Origin: Arcobacteraceae bacterium
Lineage (GTDB): Bacteria > Campylobacterota > Campylobacteria > Campylobacterales > Arcobacteraceae
Direction of reading: 5' to 3'
NCBI GenBank assembly: GCA_023138835.1
Contig: JAGLOP010000015.1
Span: 1-54,013, forward strand
Length of the DNA: 54,013 nucleotides
Position 1 is the stretch's first letter, and every line of letters begins with the position of its first letter. Below, piece after piece: positions 46,901-52,657 of the stretch. The notes beneath the pieces were generated by a model. The model had not been told where the DNA came from. It did no database searches and worked only from the letters and a program-made list of their open reading frames with translations. The translations under genes and the position numbers were made by a program.

Positions 46901-49900
46901 TATTGTTTTAGCATCACTGCTTTTTCCTTCGATAGTTACATTTGTTTGTTCACTTTTTGAAATAACGCCATCTTTCATAATAGGTGTTGTTACATTTAAA
47001 GTTGGAGCTTTTGTATCAACCTCTTGACTTTTAGTTAATGGGTTGGTTAAATCCCCTTCAAGTCTATTTCCTGATTTATCTTTTATATCTGAATTATTGA
47101 TACTCACAATAATATCTTTAGTACTAGTACCATCTGCTATCACATCTAAAGTCCACTTTTTATCAGTAGCGATTTGTTTAAATATAGATTTTTTTCCATT
47201 TGTAACACTGATACTATCTGACTTAAAACCGTCCACTAGGTCACTAAATGTAAATTTAAAAGTTACAACATTATCAGTTTGATTTAAAACTCCTGATTTA
47301 TTATCAGTTATTGTCAATACTGGACTAAGTTTATCCACTTTTATATTTTTTGTAATAGTAGCACTTTGATTTCCAAATACATTAGTAGTATATACAAAAA
47401 TATTTGAATGACCATCACCTGGAAGTTCATCTGCACTATAAGTTACTATCCATTTTCCATCACTTCCAACTTGAACAACATGTTTTTTACCACTATATGT
47501 AAGTGTTATATTTGTATCAGCTGGAGCAGTACCTGTAATATTTAAATCTTTTGAACTTTCAGCAAGGTTAATCATATCATCGCCTGATATAGTATCAATC
47601 GTTGGTGCATCTGGTTTAGCAGCAGCATCAATTATAGAGATATTTACACCTGCGATGCTATTATCTTCACCATTAGTTATAGTATAGCTAAAGCTAATAT
47701 TACCAGTATCGGTTGTATTATTCTCATATTTTATCTCTGTATTATTATTTATAATTGTAGCTGTACCATTTGTTGGAGTTGTTACACTTTTAATAGTTAA
47801 ATCTTGGTTATCTACCCCTTTTTTATCATTAGACAGCACAGATATAATAATACTCGAATCAGTATTTTTCATAGTTTTAAGATCATCTAAAGCTTCAATT
47901 TCAGGAGTATTAGTAACTAAAATAGTTAATTTGACCTCATCACTATCACCTTTATCATTTGTAGCATATATTTGTAAAGTGTATTTATGGTCATCATTTA
48001 CTGAATAGTTAATATGACTATTTAATGCTATTTTTACAGCACCATTATTATCAATAATAAAATTACCGGCACTATTTTTTATACTAAAGCTCTTTATTGT
48101 CTTTTCATCACTATTAGCCCCATTAGTTTTAATTGTAGCTATAGTTATATCTTGTGAAATATCTTCACTTATAGTTGCTTGTGTAGGTTTAGCTAAAACT
48201 GGTTTATTATCTACTATATTATTAACTTGGATATCTATTGTTTGTGTAGCAATATTTCCAGCTGTATCTTTTGCCTCAATATTCAAACTATAGCTTTGTT
48301 TAGTCTCATAATCTAGAAGTGCAGCCAATGTTAATTTACCTGTTTTAGTATCAATACTAAAGTTGGCATCATTTATACTATAAGTGATATTACTATCACT
48401 ATCACTTACATTTGATTGATAAACTACAGTAGAGATAGCTGCATTTTCATCAATAGTTGCACTTGTATTACTAAGCCAAGCTGGTGCTATGTTATCAACT
48501 ATTAAATTTTCAACTGTTTGTCCTGCCGCAGTTATAAAGTTAAAGTTTCTATCCTCTAAGCCTTTTTGTTTAATTATTGCATCAGTTACTATAGAAGAGG
48601 CTTGTACCTGGATATTATTTCCAATTCCTGTAATAATATCAATATCTATTCCCTTATCTTTTAAAATTACACCTAGAGGTAGATTAAAAGTACTCTTTCC
48701 TGCATTATTTGCAAATACAATTGTCATTGTTCCAGCAGTTGTAATATTTATATCTTTATTAAATTTAAGCTTTGCTGCTACTGTTATCCCGCCCTTTACC
48801 TTTGTAGAGGTTGCCACAGTAATACTATCTACTCTTGGTCTTGATAAAACATTTAATCTAAAACTTTTCTTGATAGTATTTCCATGGCTATCTTTTGCAT
48901 TTATCTTAATTTTAAAAAATTTTGACTCTTTAAGTGTTGGTGTACCCCTAAAAACACCATCTTCATCAAGACTAATCCCTTCGGGTAACTTTCCATCATA
49001 ACTATATGTTAATTGGTCTCCATCTGGGTCTTTAAAATAACGATTTAAATCATATCTATTGGTTTGTCTATTTACAAATATATCTTCACTTTTAAGTGTA
49101 GAAGCTGTTTGTTGATTTGTTTTACTAGTTAATAAAAATTTATTTGAACCAATATTAAGCACAGCACTTCTTGTATTATTAAAATCTTCACTATTTTTAA
49201 GCGTTACTTTTATAGTTGATCCACTTGATACACAAAGTGTATCATTTCCATTTTTATCTTTGACTTCAAAAGTGGCAAATTCATTTTTTAGTATAATAGG
49301 TATTTTAGTGTCGATATTATTAACAGTTACAAAAAATTCTGTTTTTCCACCTCTTTTTTGATTTCTTATATTTGTAATTCCACTAAGAGTTGCATTTACA
49401 TCATATGATTGTTGTCGTATAGCAACAGCTTTTAAATCATTTATTACAATAGAATTGATACCTTTTTGGATATCTGTATTGTTTAAAGCATTTTGCATAT
49501 CTTCAGATAGTTCATCTGCTACACCATCTTTAATATCATCATAAATAGCATCTATTTGAGCTCTGACTTTTGAAGCATTACTATCTGATAGCTTAGCAAA
49601 TATGGCTAATAAGGTACCATATTTACCTTCATCCCCATCGGATACTTTAATCTTCTCTTTACCTGTTCTATCAAGGATTTTAGCTCTAACTTTTGTAGGG
49701 TTAAAATCGCTGCCTGTTAAAACTCTTGCTATATTTTTATTCACATTTTCAATTATATTTATTTTATTCGCAAGCTTAGAGACATTAGTCTCCATATTTA
49801 ATAACCTTTGAGCAGATATATCAGTAACAGGGGTAACATTTACCGTTCTATCAGCTACTGTTATAGATGAGATAGCTTCTAACTTTAAAGTTGATGAGTT

Positions 49901-50221
49901 TTGTTCTACACCCGATACTTCATCTGTATAAGTTCCACCACTTGCAACTATTCTTACTGCACCAGTATAATTACCAATATCTAAAGAATAATCCCCTTTA
50001 GCATCAGTTTTAGTTGTACCTAATACTTCATTTGTATCAACTCTATAAATTGTAACTGTGGCATTATCAATTGGAGCTTTTGCAACATTACCATTTATGG
50101 CGGAAGAGGAGGAAGAAGATGAAGAATCAGAAGATCCTCCGCCGCCACCACATCCAGTAACCATCATTGTAATTAAACCTATAGCTATTAGCTTTATATA
50201 AATTTGCTCTATTTTTTTCAT
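31919..50221 (-). CDS. Giant cell-surface lipoprotein: cadherin/Ig-like repeats, discoidin-like inserts, C-terminal PEBP domain
   Basis: About 6100 residues. Start at ATG 50221, preceded by GAAGGAG; frame extends upstream to 50308 but lacks a good RBS. N-terminus: KKIEQIYIKLIAIGLITMMV with lipobox VTGC and a Gly/Ser linker, so a lipoprotein. Residues about 40-260 are a carboxypeptidase-regulatory-like fold and helices. Cadherin/Ig-type repeats follow from about 380 (DPDGDQLTYSYD; two cadherin modules near 577-767). Many Ig-like repeats then carry eight galactose-binding-like insertions. The C-terminal 175 residues are a PEBP/YbhB domain (SPHLNWGAAPSG; WIHWNVFNIPA; YVGPWPP). No LPXTG, RTX or autotransporter signal is visible, and no dedicated secretion genes are adjacent. 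Adhesion is inferred from repeats; ligand unknown. Confidence 0.85.
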   Translation of the reverse strand: MKKIEQIYIKLIAIGLITMMVTGCGGGGGSSDSSSSSSSSAINGNVAKAPIDNATVTIYRVDTNEVLGTTKTDAKGDYSLDIGNYTGAVRIVASGGTYTDEVSGVEQNSSTLKLEAISSITVADRTVNVTPVTDISAQRLLNMETNVSKLANKINIIENVNKNIARVLTGSDFNPTKVRAKILDRTGKEKIKVSDGDEGKYGTLLAIFAKLSDSNASKVRAQIDAIYDDIKDGVADELSEDMQNALNNTDIQKGINSIVINDLKAVAIRQQSYDVNATLSGITNIRNQKRGGKTEFFVTVNNIDTKIPIILKNEFATFEVKDKNGNDTLCVSSGSTIKVTLKNSEDFNNTRSAVLNIGSNKFLLTSKTNQQTASTLKSEDIFVNRQTNRYDLNRYFKDPDGDQLTYSYDGKLPEGISLDEDGVFRGTPTLKESKFFKIKINAKDSHGNTIKKSFRLNVLSRPRVDSITVATSTKVKGGITVAAKLKFNKDINITTAGTMTIVFANNAGKSTFNLPLGVILKDKGIDIDIITGIGNNIQVQASSIVTDAIIKQKGLEDRNFNFITAAGQTVENLIVDNIAPAWLSNTSATIDENAAISTVVYQSNVSDSDSNITYSINDANFSIDTKTGKLTLAALLDYETKQSYSLNIEAKDTAGNIATQTIDIQVNNIVDNKPVLAKPTQATISEDISQDITIATIKTNGANSDEKTIKSFSIKNSAGNFIIDNNGAVKIALNSHINYSVNDDHKYTLQIYATNDKGDSDEVKLTILVTNTPEIEALDDLKTMKNTDSSIIISVLSNDKKGVDNQDLTIKSVTTPTNGTATIINNNTEIKYENNTTDTGNISFSYTITNGEDNSIAGVNISIIDAAAKPDAPTIDTISGDDMINLAESSKDLNITGTAPADTNITLTYSGKKHVVQVGSDGKWIVTYSADELPGDGHSNIFVYTTNVFGNQSATITKNIKVDKLSPVLTITDNKSGVLNQTDNVVTFKFTFSDLVDGFKSDSISVTNGKKSIFKQIATDKKWTLDVIADGTSTKDIIVSINNSDIKDKSGNRLEGDLTNPLTKSQEVDTKAPTLNVTTPIMKDGVISKSEQTNVTIEGKSSDAKTISLTIGDIKANATVNADGSWKATNIDISSLSSSAVVLVVTATDENNNITTLTLNDKILKDTSSPTISGLVKPQADLIGGSEFEISFKFNMLVTLMKNTNNIKNNFILKNVDLISYIFNSSTKIYTFTFKPRKNKQGNLSISLKANVVKSISGNGNKVQELFKRAFNSRPPTINITSHTNNQYINNTEALNLELNGTVSSDANNQNVIIKSGDSIIGTALAANGTWSKSGIDLRNKYYRYVRFYGDGSNKNAGTHIVEIEVYDTNNVNVARGKAVQGYTVIDNQPFSISNSSEITDGERGTFGYAGMSGYKYVLLDLGSLHELKSIKVWRYYYDGRRYNKTHIKVSNDNINWVSLYDGSTPYVETDSGKEFTTIPDTIIQGNTTLTANVKNELGTENSITLNLNIKENPQIVSVNIDNDTLISGATTQVTVNFNNSVDTTTFTSEDINATNTTVDDLIWSNNNKTLTVTLTPMQDVEDITNTIEIGVNWKDINGFDGSGYTSTNYKVITKYTEVNSVSFASHLALIEPYHIGENLKIRVIFSKAVEVTGTPYLNINLDGTVKKAKYISGSGTKVLYFEYMIKNGDSAQNGISINANIKLDSNSMIKDKATLLNTNNAFEAIGANANHKVDTTKAGIDSITIISTPTASSTYTKAENITLAVKFTQSVIVTNTPTLKLVIGEDIVEALYKDGNNSDTINFVYTVEDNSLDLDGISIPKDTISLGTNANITNSNQTVFLSNAEISNIADQKVNSFAPYIKDINLTTTISGLNNTAIIGDTLKAVLTFNSSIILNGDISLKAKLGSKDIIMTYSQSLSDNNSLVFIYIIQENDSSNSGFDLLTNSLFLESGTTLKSTINGKDVTLEHFNKSNNTKIDGIRPTLVINAPQKVNKDFSITVTSSKDLDSVDESKIEVPGVSTLSDSKITGLKSATLDISTLNASDGEIKVTLKEGTFTDRSGLTNKEQNVTIIFDKTTTLNITNPIVDKIYTLKEMQNMNISGTTDAEAGQKVKVNGIFDVKVQADGTWSKKVNLLERSNIALKSNGLVKISSSPGLIWPDDKSMDDLIDGKKSKSDLFKINNALDKSLFFKFDDKYKRAIFDIWHKDAGDATAFWTTLNGSLIIFKNGGKVVKQLTFKGKEEYYKGVSYKSYWIGANIVFDEVVIVFKKSTPWFGEVEISAIPVEKAYISATIKDTLGNEARKDQIVKMDIVAPTLNIELNKTKILANQKLKATINFNEAVKDFDIDDINTTNGTLSDFIDISDTEKSVIFTPNSEIKVDAVKIIVGQNFTDLFNNHPSSDTNSASFNIDTIRGKINNIFMIPHIDGSIPFVKNEEINVRVVFDQDVIVDKTPNIIIALHKLDGTIVEKMATFKDGNNSKVLNFIYKIQEGDIYKKGISIPQGSISLNGGYIKLISSNEANINYSEVVLNNNIIIDSSLTSITSIDISSNPGNDQTYTTDDEIIFKVKFTDLINIIDTNNIKLKFILDGVIKEAIYKNGDGSDTIFFTYTVGLNDRDTNGISIPVNAITTSSFSGSTVSISEAVADNLAHKVSTAKSVIKDIYFKINPSIYYKTQDTITAILEFNENITVALGTKKPTIDLKLGDKVVKALYDKTRDDKLYFNYIVQDTDTENSGVSILKNSLVLNGATLNNMIGLEVIQEFNTLFKDKNILVDTTAPTLDIAAPNNINDNFNITIKTNEPISISNKSKFSINRGIILNISLSQDKKTITVQIDAPNSYDGDIEFKIQPEAILDRARNTNLLIEKVISFSTNKPTISIKTPANNTKQLVNDGVLITGVSDIEDGQKITAKVDDMIVGEFEVKNGKFNATIPRAYFSKKYRYVRAYFNRSSGVINLTEFLVLDPQGKKLEVNKMVKLFKKVNSTYIDTDSLGDNYSPTGVINGIRGTDITYGKGMEPLPAGKYYLDLDLFNEYLISSVSLDTGWIEARNIILQVSNDKITWDTIKDYRGHGSNIRNHDWLNPFIEDNTKVKFYATNKYGTSSSEVSRNLIPSIKATAKISLDKTVVKFGEDINISITLSPNTDLNSFGKDDIIAPNGTLGTLETDPNNDYKKYISFTPNININDTTNVITLKNSWTNKAGFNASQATSKNYKVATKSMMINITDDKDKVTNKEIKYTFKLTSPSSTFDIGDIQVSSNAIKSNFSGSGDSYSLTVTPPEDFEGDLTLVIEADTVSDTNGIGNLYLEYIQKVNTKPIPKPTINPIAALLSLNDDINITGSGKIGAAILVEFNGIKKSTTVLNDGTWSLTLGVNSYFEDDTYDVKVIMSDEVGNSNFETTTLKIDTSKDKSAQLFIDSNIMADNIINQFEQYSIRVSGKTKYISDGATLTLQIGTITKSTTVTNNIWSVDNIDISSLADGNISIAARVGTLTKSQNIFKDTSSIVPIFSTPKSIVKNDFDISLEFTKDIGGLDLLDFEIKNATILSLTKVNNKKYILTIDTKGIGTKTKTVSVSIKANSVGTKIGNKNLSSHIDVIVDKTAPTLKFTSHSKNQYIVRLLNLTIAGTSDEIGAKVALKYENKNLGTSIVQNDGSWKKENIDLGITAPRKITNTWTNLLRVDGIANNSNFVRASGGNSAFLANGNKSERIISHNKVYRYDFKDIYSNGHFNLYIRPQNKSYSAGIEVRFYLFDKEVYRSGISTSWLASFNKWPNSAIKFNRVDLRLSSLTFVPEFEVFGKSVDKINLSANVKDKVGNEITKSLNLTLKTEPKITNINISDTTINKDDNATVVVTFDNKVNTSSFTAEDITTPNATLSDFIWSNSNKTLTATLTPNIDTKDLTNNMVVGKDWKNQNGVFTKSNFTSPNYKIDTIIPIFQNIAITSDAGIDKMYQLGDEIIITALFDENIISTDAKIKINIGGEIKELNINSSNSNKLIFNYIVQNGDNDTNGISVVANSLSGDIKDTFNNSVSALDLAFVILYDNVNHKVDTAQPKITSISFTSTPNSDNTYSEDENIILALNTSASVVVIGTPELSIKIGEEIVKASYVNSSSDKKTLNFSYTVISGDYDEDGIQAVSNTNLLIGVNVANINKNIVETYTGTAASLTSSGYADIRHIFDGDTTYNSSHTTDFGTGVGKSFTTIFKEATLLDHMRVYGGNSSGNRHYTKNVKWDFYDANDRIVKTITKTSYDKDWYYDLNLNGLSIKKIIATKLINGYFSITELEIYRSKPNALSLNGGAILDENNKELLLNYSGINSTSNVDAKSLSAVITAPSAVNGDFDITATLNKDVNLTTTSGIAVTNGSVSSVSSANNRDYNIKISPTPNFQGDLSITIGDTTEIVVVDHTAPTLNITSPISNQVITRNEAANLTLSGTSDANGQNVTIKMRDSILGTALVADGTWNKSGIALKDKYYRYVRFYGDGSNMNAGTHLVEIEVYDTKNVNVAKGKAVKGYTVSDNTSISIKNSSRITDGVKGMDYYADIGGGYKYVLLDLGSLHELKSIKVWRYFDGRKYNKTHIKVSNDNINWVSLYDGSTPYGEWSTGGKFPNIPYTMIQGNTTLTVNVKDEAGNEIIKDIDLTVVDNLKITDINITDTTLSAGETANVIFSFNREINTSTFTVEDLTTPNATINNFVWSDSNKTLTTTLTPINNIQYDNTNKIAVGQNWEDILGKNGSGYTSVNYKVDTKSPVLQNIAITSDAGIDKMYQLGDEIIITALFDENIILTDAKIKINIGGVEKELDINSSNSNKLIFNYIVQDGDNDANGISVVANTLSGDIKDNLNNSAELSFSAIYDDINHKVDTIQQPKITSISFTSTPNSGNTYSENENITIDINISVPVVVLGIPTLDLQIGSTIKKTTYSSISDDKKILTFVYTVVGGDYDEDGIQAVANALSLNGGIILDENNKELLLNYSGLNSISNVDARSLSVTIPAPSVVDTTPPTLAITSHTNNQMIDRNEAANLTLSGTSEAGAKVDLSVGTNSLGTTTVQSDGTWSKSGIALKDKYYRYVRFYGDGSNMNAGTHIVEIEIYDTNNTNVARGKTVQGYTVIDDQPFSISDSSRITDGSKKYKSSYAEMGGGYKYVLLDLGSLHELKSIKVWRYYDGRRYNKTHIKVSNDNINWVSLYDGSTPYGETDSGKEFKTIPYTTIQGNTTLTATAKDEAGNEIIKDIDLTVIDNLKITDINIIDTTLSAGETANVIFSFNREINTSTFTTEDITTPNATLGNFIWSDDNKTLTTILTPINNIQYDNTNKIAVGQNWEDILGKNGSGYTSVNYEVDTKLPSLQNIAITSNVGTDNIYQFGDEIIITALFNENVTVLKDTNISIKVGNTIRIATLKDVAGKVVRFSYIVQDNDNDINGISVVANSIKGAIEDILGNKPSEDDLSFSAINNAVSHQVSTTIAGIKSLNITSTPSSGGVYYGIGNDINITVEFSKNITVANVDINNKPYIIINVGGIGKYAYLNSSNGSNIIFTYKVQEGDLDNDGISVPKSDITLNTTTVKSDGVSANITYYDTELNDDSSHKVDGVKPTFIITQYPTVVNGKFNITVKANELIQNLDSNYISADNDVKMTGHVSDDDNQLFTISFEIGANTKDGNIVIFLASNVIEDQAGNKNDNPVSVTIQYDITPPTLEFTSHTNNQMIISNEAKNLTLSGTTTAEDGQNVNLSVGNNSLGTATIIGSNWKKQNINFFSFLKGSKLTYSDVIVTGASITTDVWRGIKLFDGEKEDKTGFATNSNPKEFKLTINTPKRLHTVKIYKGTDAHTSNSYLNSTLRMYSDAARTNEIDISSLATTQLVANGLGLKITTKDSFTLDMTGIYSEVASIYIKDSDTKYLVLSEIEIYGFDDTISLTANVKDKAGNETTKDINLTVVNGFTLLSDSVENNATLDSKYAFDNSGGQVVEWLNRTNTSPHLNWGAAPSGTVSYAIIMDDISAGQGNGWIHWNVFNIPAATTSLDEGWSAGYLNADGDINQRTAQGNGVPADQYVGPWPPAEHTYQIKIYALDSEMPILDGGDTSVNTTTFETQYGANGTNNILGETTLIFRFTP
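31922..32450 (-). other. PEBP/YbhB-like domain at the C-terminus of the giant lipoprotein
   Basis: The segment from NGFTLLSDSVENNATLDSKY to the stop has the phosphatidylethanolamine-binding protein/YbhB signature: SPHLNWGAAPSGTVSYAIIM with MDD, GNGWIHWNVFNIPA, a Gly/Asn-rich middle, YVGPWPPAEHTYQIKIYALD. In YbhB and eukaryotic PEBP/RKIP the DxD-type and GP-PP motifs line a small anion-binding pocket. Normally such proteins are single domains of 150-200 residues; here it ends a 6100-residue surface protein. Confidence 0.8.
34608..35058 (-). repeat. Discoidin-like insert, copy C
   Basis: Encodes YYRYVRFYGDGSNMNAGTHI through KYVLLDLGSLHELKSIKVWR to IQGNTTLTATAKDEAGNE. The pattern (aromatic, G-D-G, H-v-ei-v, LDLGS, ik-WRY, S-D---W) fits galactose-binding-like jelly rolls of the F5/8 C (discoidin) type. 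It is inserted in an Ig-like repeat between SKSGIAL and the NTTLT strand. Nearly identical to copies at 36385 and 45760. Confidence 0.8.
36385..36838 (-). repeat. Discoidin-like insert, copy B
   Basis: Same module as copy C: RYVRFYGDGSNMNAG, KYVLLDLGSLHELKSIKVWR, IQGNTTLTVNVKDEAGNE. It differs mainly in the loop around ITDGVKGMDYYADIG. Together with the surrounding Ig-like repeats it forms the second copy of a unit of 1779 nt. Confidence 0.8.
45760..46215 (-). repeat. Discoidin-like insert, copy A
   Basis: Third near-identical module, about 9.4 kb from the other two: RYVRFYGDGSNKNAG, GYKYVLLDLGSLHELKSIKV, IQGNTTLTANVKNELGTE. The loop contains ITDGERGTFGYAGMSG. The distant position shows the module moved or was kept homogeneous by gene conversion within the gene. 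Confidence 0.8.
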
Positions 50222-50520
50222 CTCTATCTCCTTCAATATAATAAAATTCATTATGAAAATCTTACTCTTAACGAAGCATAGCAGAACAAAATATCCAAAA
50301 AGTTTCATTTTGAAACTTTTGGCTTAATAAAAAATCTGAGTGCACAAAAACTTAAGTTAGACTAGGTACTGTAATGGTTTAAAAAGGATTATTTATAATG
50401 AATTGTAAAAAAAGAAGAAAATAAGTCCATTTGATAGCTTTTGCGAAGGTGTTAGACACATAGGTCATTGGATATTGTCCTTTTATCTCCGTGAGATGAC
50501 TTCTATCATCTTATTAAATC
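50222..50520. other. Upstream region of the giant gene, with hairpin and coding-like relic
   Basis: No intact gene. A hairpin (ccaaaaagtttca / tgaaacttttgg, 50295-50307 and 50311-50322) lies about 75 bp upstream of the giant gene start. From about 50425 on the plus strand a frame reads FDSFCEGVRHIGHWILSFYL and continues into the nif3 stop region without an ATG; it resembles a relic of some gene, which I cannot name. The giant gene's promoter must lie here, but I see no convincing -35/-10 pair. Confidence 0.4.
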
Positions 50521-51255
50521 TCATTTATACTCAAATGGATTTTGTGAAGCCGATACTATTGCTTTTATTTCATTTTTAAGCAAATATTTTTCAATTAATC
50601 CTATCATTAAGGGGCTAAAGTAATGTTCACTTTCATAGTGTCCTATATCAATTAAACTAATATTTCTACTTTTTGCTTCCATTGCATCATGATATTTTAT
50701 ATCACCTGTTAAAAAACAATCCGCATCTATACTACTAATTAAACTCATTCCTGAACCTGTAGTTAAAGCTAACTTTTTAATATTTTTAGCACATTGAACT
50801 GTTTTAGAAAATTTTAAATTTAATTTCTTTTTTACTAATTGTTCTAGCTTATCAAAACTCATATTAACTTCAGAATAACAGATAAAATCTTCACCACATT
50901 CAATATCAAGCCCAAGTATTTGTGATGCTACATATTTATTTAGATGAGTTTTATCAATATTAGTATGCATCGAGATAAGTTTTATATCTTTTTTAATAAG
51001 AGTTGCTAAAAGTTTTGTTGAATAACTATCAAAATTAACGGTTTGGAGTGGACTGAAAATCAAAGGGTGATGGGTAAGTATTAAACTATTAGGCTCTATT
51101 CTTTGAAGCATTTTTTCATCTAAATCTAAAGATACATAAACTTTTTCAAATTTATCTTCCATATTTCCAACTATTAAGCCACTATTATCCCACTTTTCCT
51201 GTAATTCAAATGGTGATAATTCATCTAAGAAATTATAAAAATCTTTTACTATCAC
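50521..51255 (-). CDS. Nif3/GTP cyclohydrolase I type 2-like protein
   Basis: A 244-residue Nif3-family protein (YbgI/DUF34), a toroidal hexamer with a dinuclear metal site. Metal ligands are visible in LILTHHPLIFSP (His pair) and HTNID near the N-terminus and in DIGHYESE near the C-terminus, with GDIKYHDAMEAKSRNISLID between. Exact reaction in bacteria is uncertain. The GTG start overlaps the glyQ stop by one base. A diverged copy of its last 59 codons sits beside flgZ at 30652, about 20 kb away. Confidence 0.88.
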   Translation of the reverse strand: MIVKDFYNFLDELSPFELQEKWDNSGLIVGNMEDKFEKVYVSLDLDEKMLQRIEPNSLILTHHPLIFSPLQTVNFDSYSTKLLATLIKKDIKLISMHTNIDKTHLNKYVASQILGLDIECGEDFICYSEVNMSFDKLEQLVKKKLNLKFSKTVQCAKNIKKLALTTGSGMSLISSIDADCFLTGDIKYHDAMEAKSRNISLIDIGHYESEHYFSPLMIGLIEKYLLKNEIKAIVSASQNPFEYK

Positions 51256-52142
51256 TATTTAGCTTCCAACATTCTTTGCTCTCGGTCACTCTCTTGTTCT
51301 TTATACAAAGTTGCACAACCAATTGAAAGTTCTCGCACCTTTAAAATATAATTTTGCCGTTGTGTTACACTTATAGCTTTTCTTGCATCAAGCGTATTAA
51401 AAGCATGACTTGCCATCATACATTGGTCATATGCCGGTAATGGTAATCCTACATCTAAACATCTATTGCATTCATTAAAAGCATCATCAAAATGTTTAAA
51501 TAACATATCAACATCTGCTATCTCAAAGTTATATTTACTAAATTGCACTTCACTCTCAAAATGTATATCTTTATAAGTTGTAACACCATGCTTATTCTTA
51601 TTCCAAACAATATCAAAAATATTATCTACACCTTGCAAGTACATAGCAAGTCTTTCAGTTCCATAAGTTATCTCAACAGCAACTGGATTACAAGCAATAC
51701 CGCCTACTTGTTGGAAATATGTAAATTGAGTCACTTCCATACCGTCAAGCCAAACTTCCCAGCCAAGTCCCCAGGCACCTAAAGTTGGAGATTCCCAGTT
51801 ATCTTCTACAAATCTAATATCGTGTTTTGATAAATCAAGTCCAAGATATTCTAAAGATTTTAAATATAAATCTTGAATATTATCCGGCGATGGTTTGATT
51901 AGTGCTTGAAACTGATAATATGAACCCAATCTATTTGGATTTTCCCCATATCTTCCATCAGTCGGTCTTCTTGAAGGAGCTACATAAGCTACACTCCAAG
52001 GTTTATTGTCAAGACTTCTTAAAAGTGTTGCAGGATGAAATGTACCGGCTCCACTTGGTATATCATAAGGCTGCAAGATATTACACCCCTGTTCTGCCCA
52101 ATACTGTTGCAGTTTTAAAAGTAATTGGCTAAATGTTAGCAT
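51255..52142 (-). CDS. glyQ: Glycyl-tRNA synthetase alpha subunit
   Basis: GlyQ is the catalytic alpha chain of the tetrameric bacterial GlyRS; the beta chain glyS is not in the window. The 295-residue protein starts [20 protein letters not shown] and has [40 protein letters not shown], and [20 protein letters not shown], all highly conserved in GlyQ. It overlaps the stop of the nuclease-like gene upstream (stop TAA within the first codons) and nif3 downstream by 1 nt. Confidence 0.97.
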   Translation of the reverse strand: MLTFSQLLLKLQQYWAEQGCNILQPYDIPSGAGTFHPATLLRSLDNKPWSVAYVAPSRRPTDGRYGENPNRLGSYYQFQALIKPSPDNIQDLYLKSLEYLGLDLSKHDIRFVEDNWESPTLGAWGLGWEVWLDGMEVTQFTYFQQVGGIACNPVAVEITYGTERLAMYLQGVDNIFDIVWNKNKHGVTTYKDIHFESEVQFSKYNFEIADVDMLFKHFDDAFNECNRCLDVGLPLPAYDQCMMASHAFNTLDARKAISVTQRQNYILKVRELSIGCATLYKEQESDREQRMLEAK

Positions 52143-52657
52143 TGTAATTCCTCATAAAAATGTTTTTTATATTCATTTGTAAAGTATTGTACATCATTTG
52201 TATATATTTCATCAAAATATTTTCCTTTGTATTGTTCTAATTCAAATTGTATAGTATTTTTTTCAATACCTCTTCTCCATCTAGCTTCTGTATTTTTATA
52301 AGCTACACAAAATATAAAATTATATTCATTTGAAGGAATATGATTTGTAGTAAATATATCATTAAGAACATCTTTACCATTAATTAACTTTTTATGTACC
52401 TTTATTTTATTAATATTTGAATACTTTTCATTTTTAAATTCTATACAATAAATATTTTTATCTTGTATTAATAAAGCGTCATATGAAGCAGGTTGTTTTT
52501 GAGGATACATATCTTTTATGATTAAATCAAAATTAAAAACCTTTTGACTTTCATCATTACATAAATATTCTTTATGTTCTTCATCATAACTAGTGCTTTT
52601 TAAAGAACTTATATAATTTTTAAATTTAACTTTAAAAATTGATACAGCATCAGCCAT
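52136..52657 (-). CDS. PD-(D/E)XK nuclease-like protein, partner of the upstream ATPase
   Basis: A 173-residue protein beginning at the ATG at 52657 (MADAVSIF), which overlaps the ATPase stop as ATGGCTGA; a longer frame to 52717 lacks such coupling. The core [20 protein letters not shown] has the restriction-endonuclease-like arrangement Asp60...Glu73-x-Lys75 on strands, preceded by a helix with Glu36. The rest ([23 protein letters not shown]) is alpha/beta. I do not recognise a named family. Coupling to an AAA ATPase suggests a two-part nucleic-acid-targeting system. It also overlaps glyQ by 7 nt. Confidence 0.7.
   Translation of the reverse strand: MADAVSIFKVKFKNYISSLKSTSYDEEHKEYLCNDESQKVFNFDLIIKDMYPQKQPASYDALLIQDKNIYCIEFKNEKYSNINKIKVHKKLINGKDVLNDIFTTNHIPSNEYNFIFCVAYKNTEARWRRGIEKNTIQFELEQYKGKYFDEIYTNDVQYFTNEYKKHFYEELQC

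Noticed and set aside
31919..50221. Giant protein as RTX/T1SS adhesin
   Set aside because: No RTX nonapeptides, no C-terminal T1SS-type signal and no adjacent ABC exporter; it has a lipobox and ends in a PEBP domain.
50222..50308. Giant gene starting at ATG 50308
   Set aside because: This start sits inside a hairpin, lacks an RBS and would add 29 residues before the signal peptide; ATG 50221 has GAAGGAG and yields a normal lipoprotein signal.
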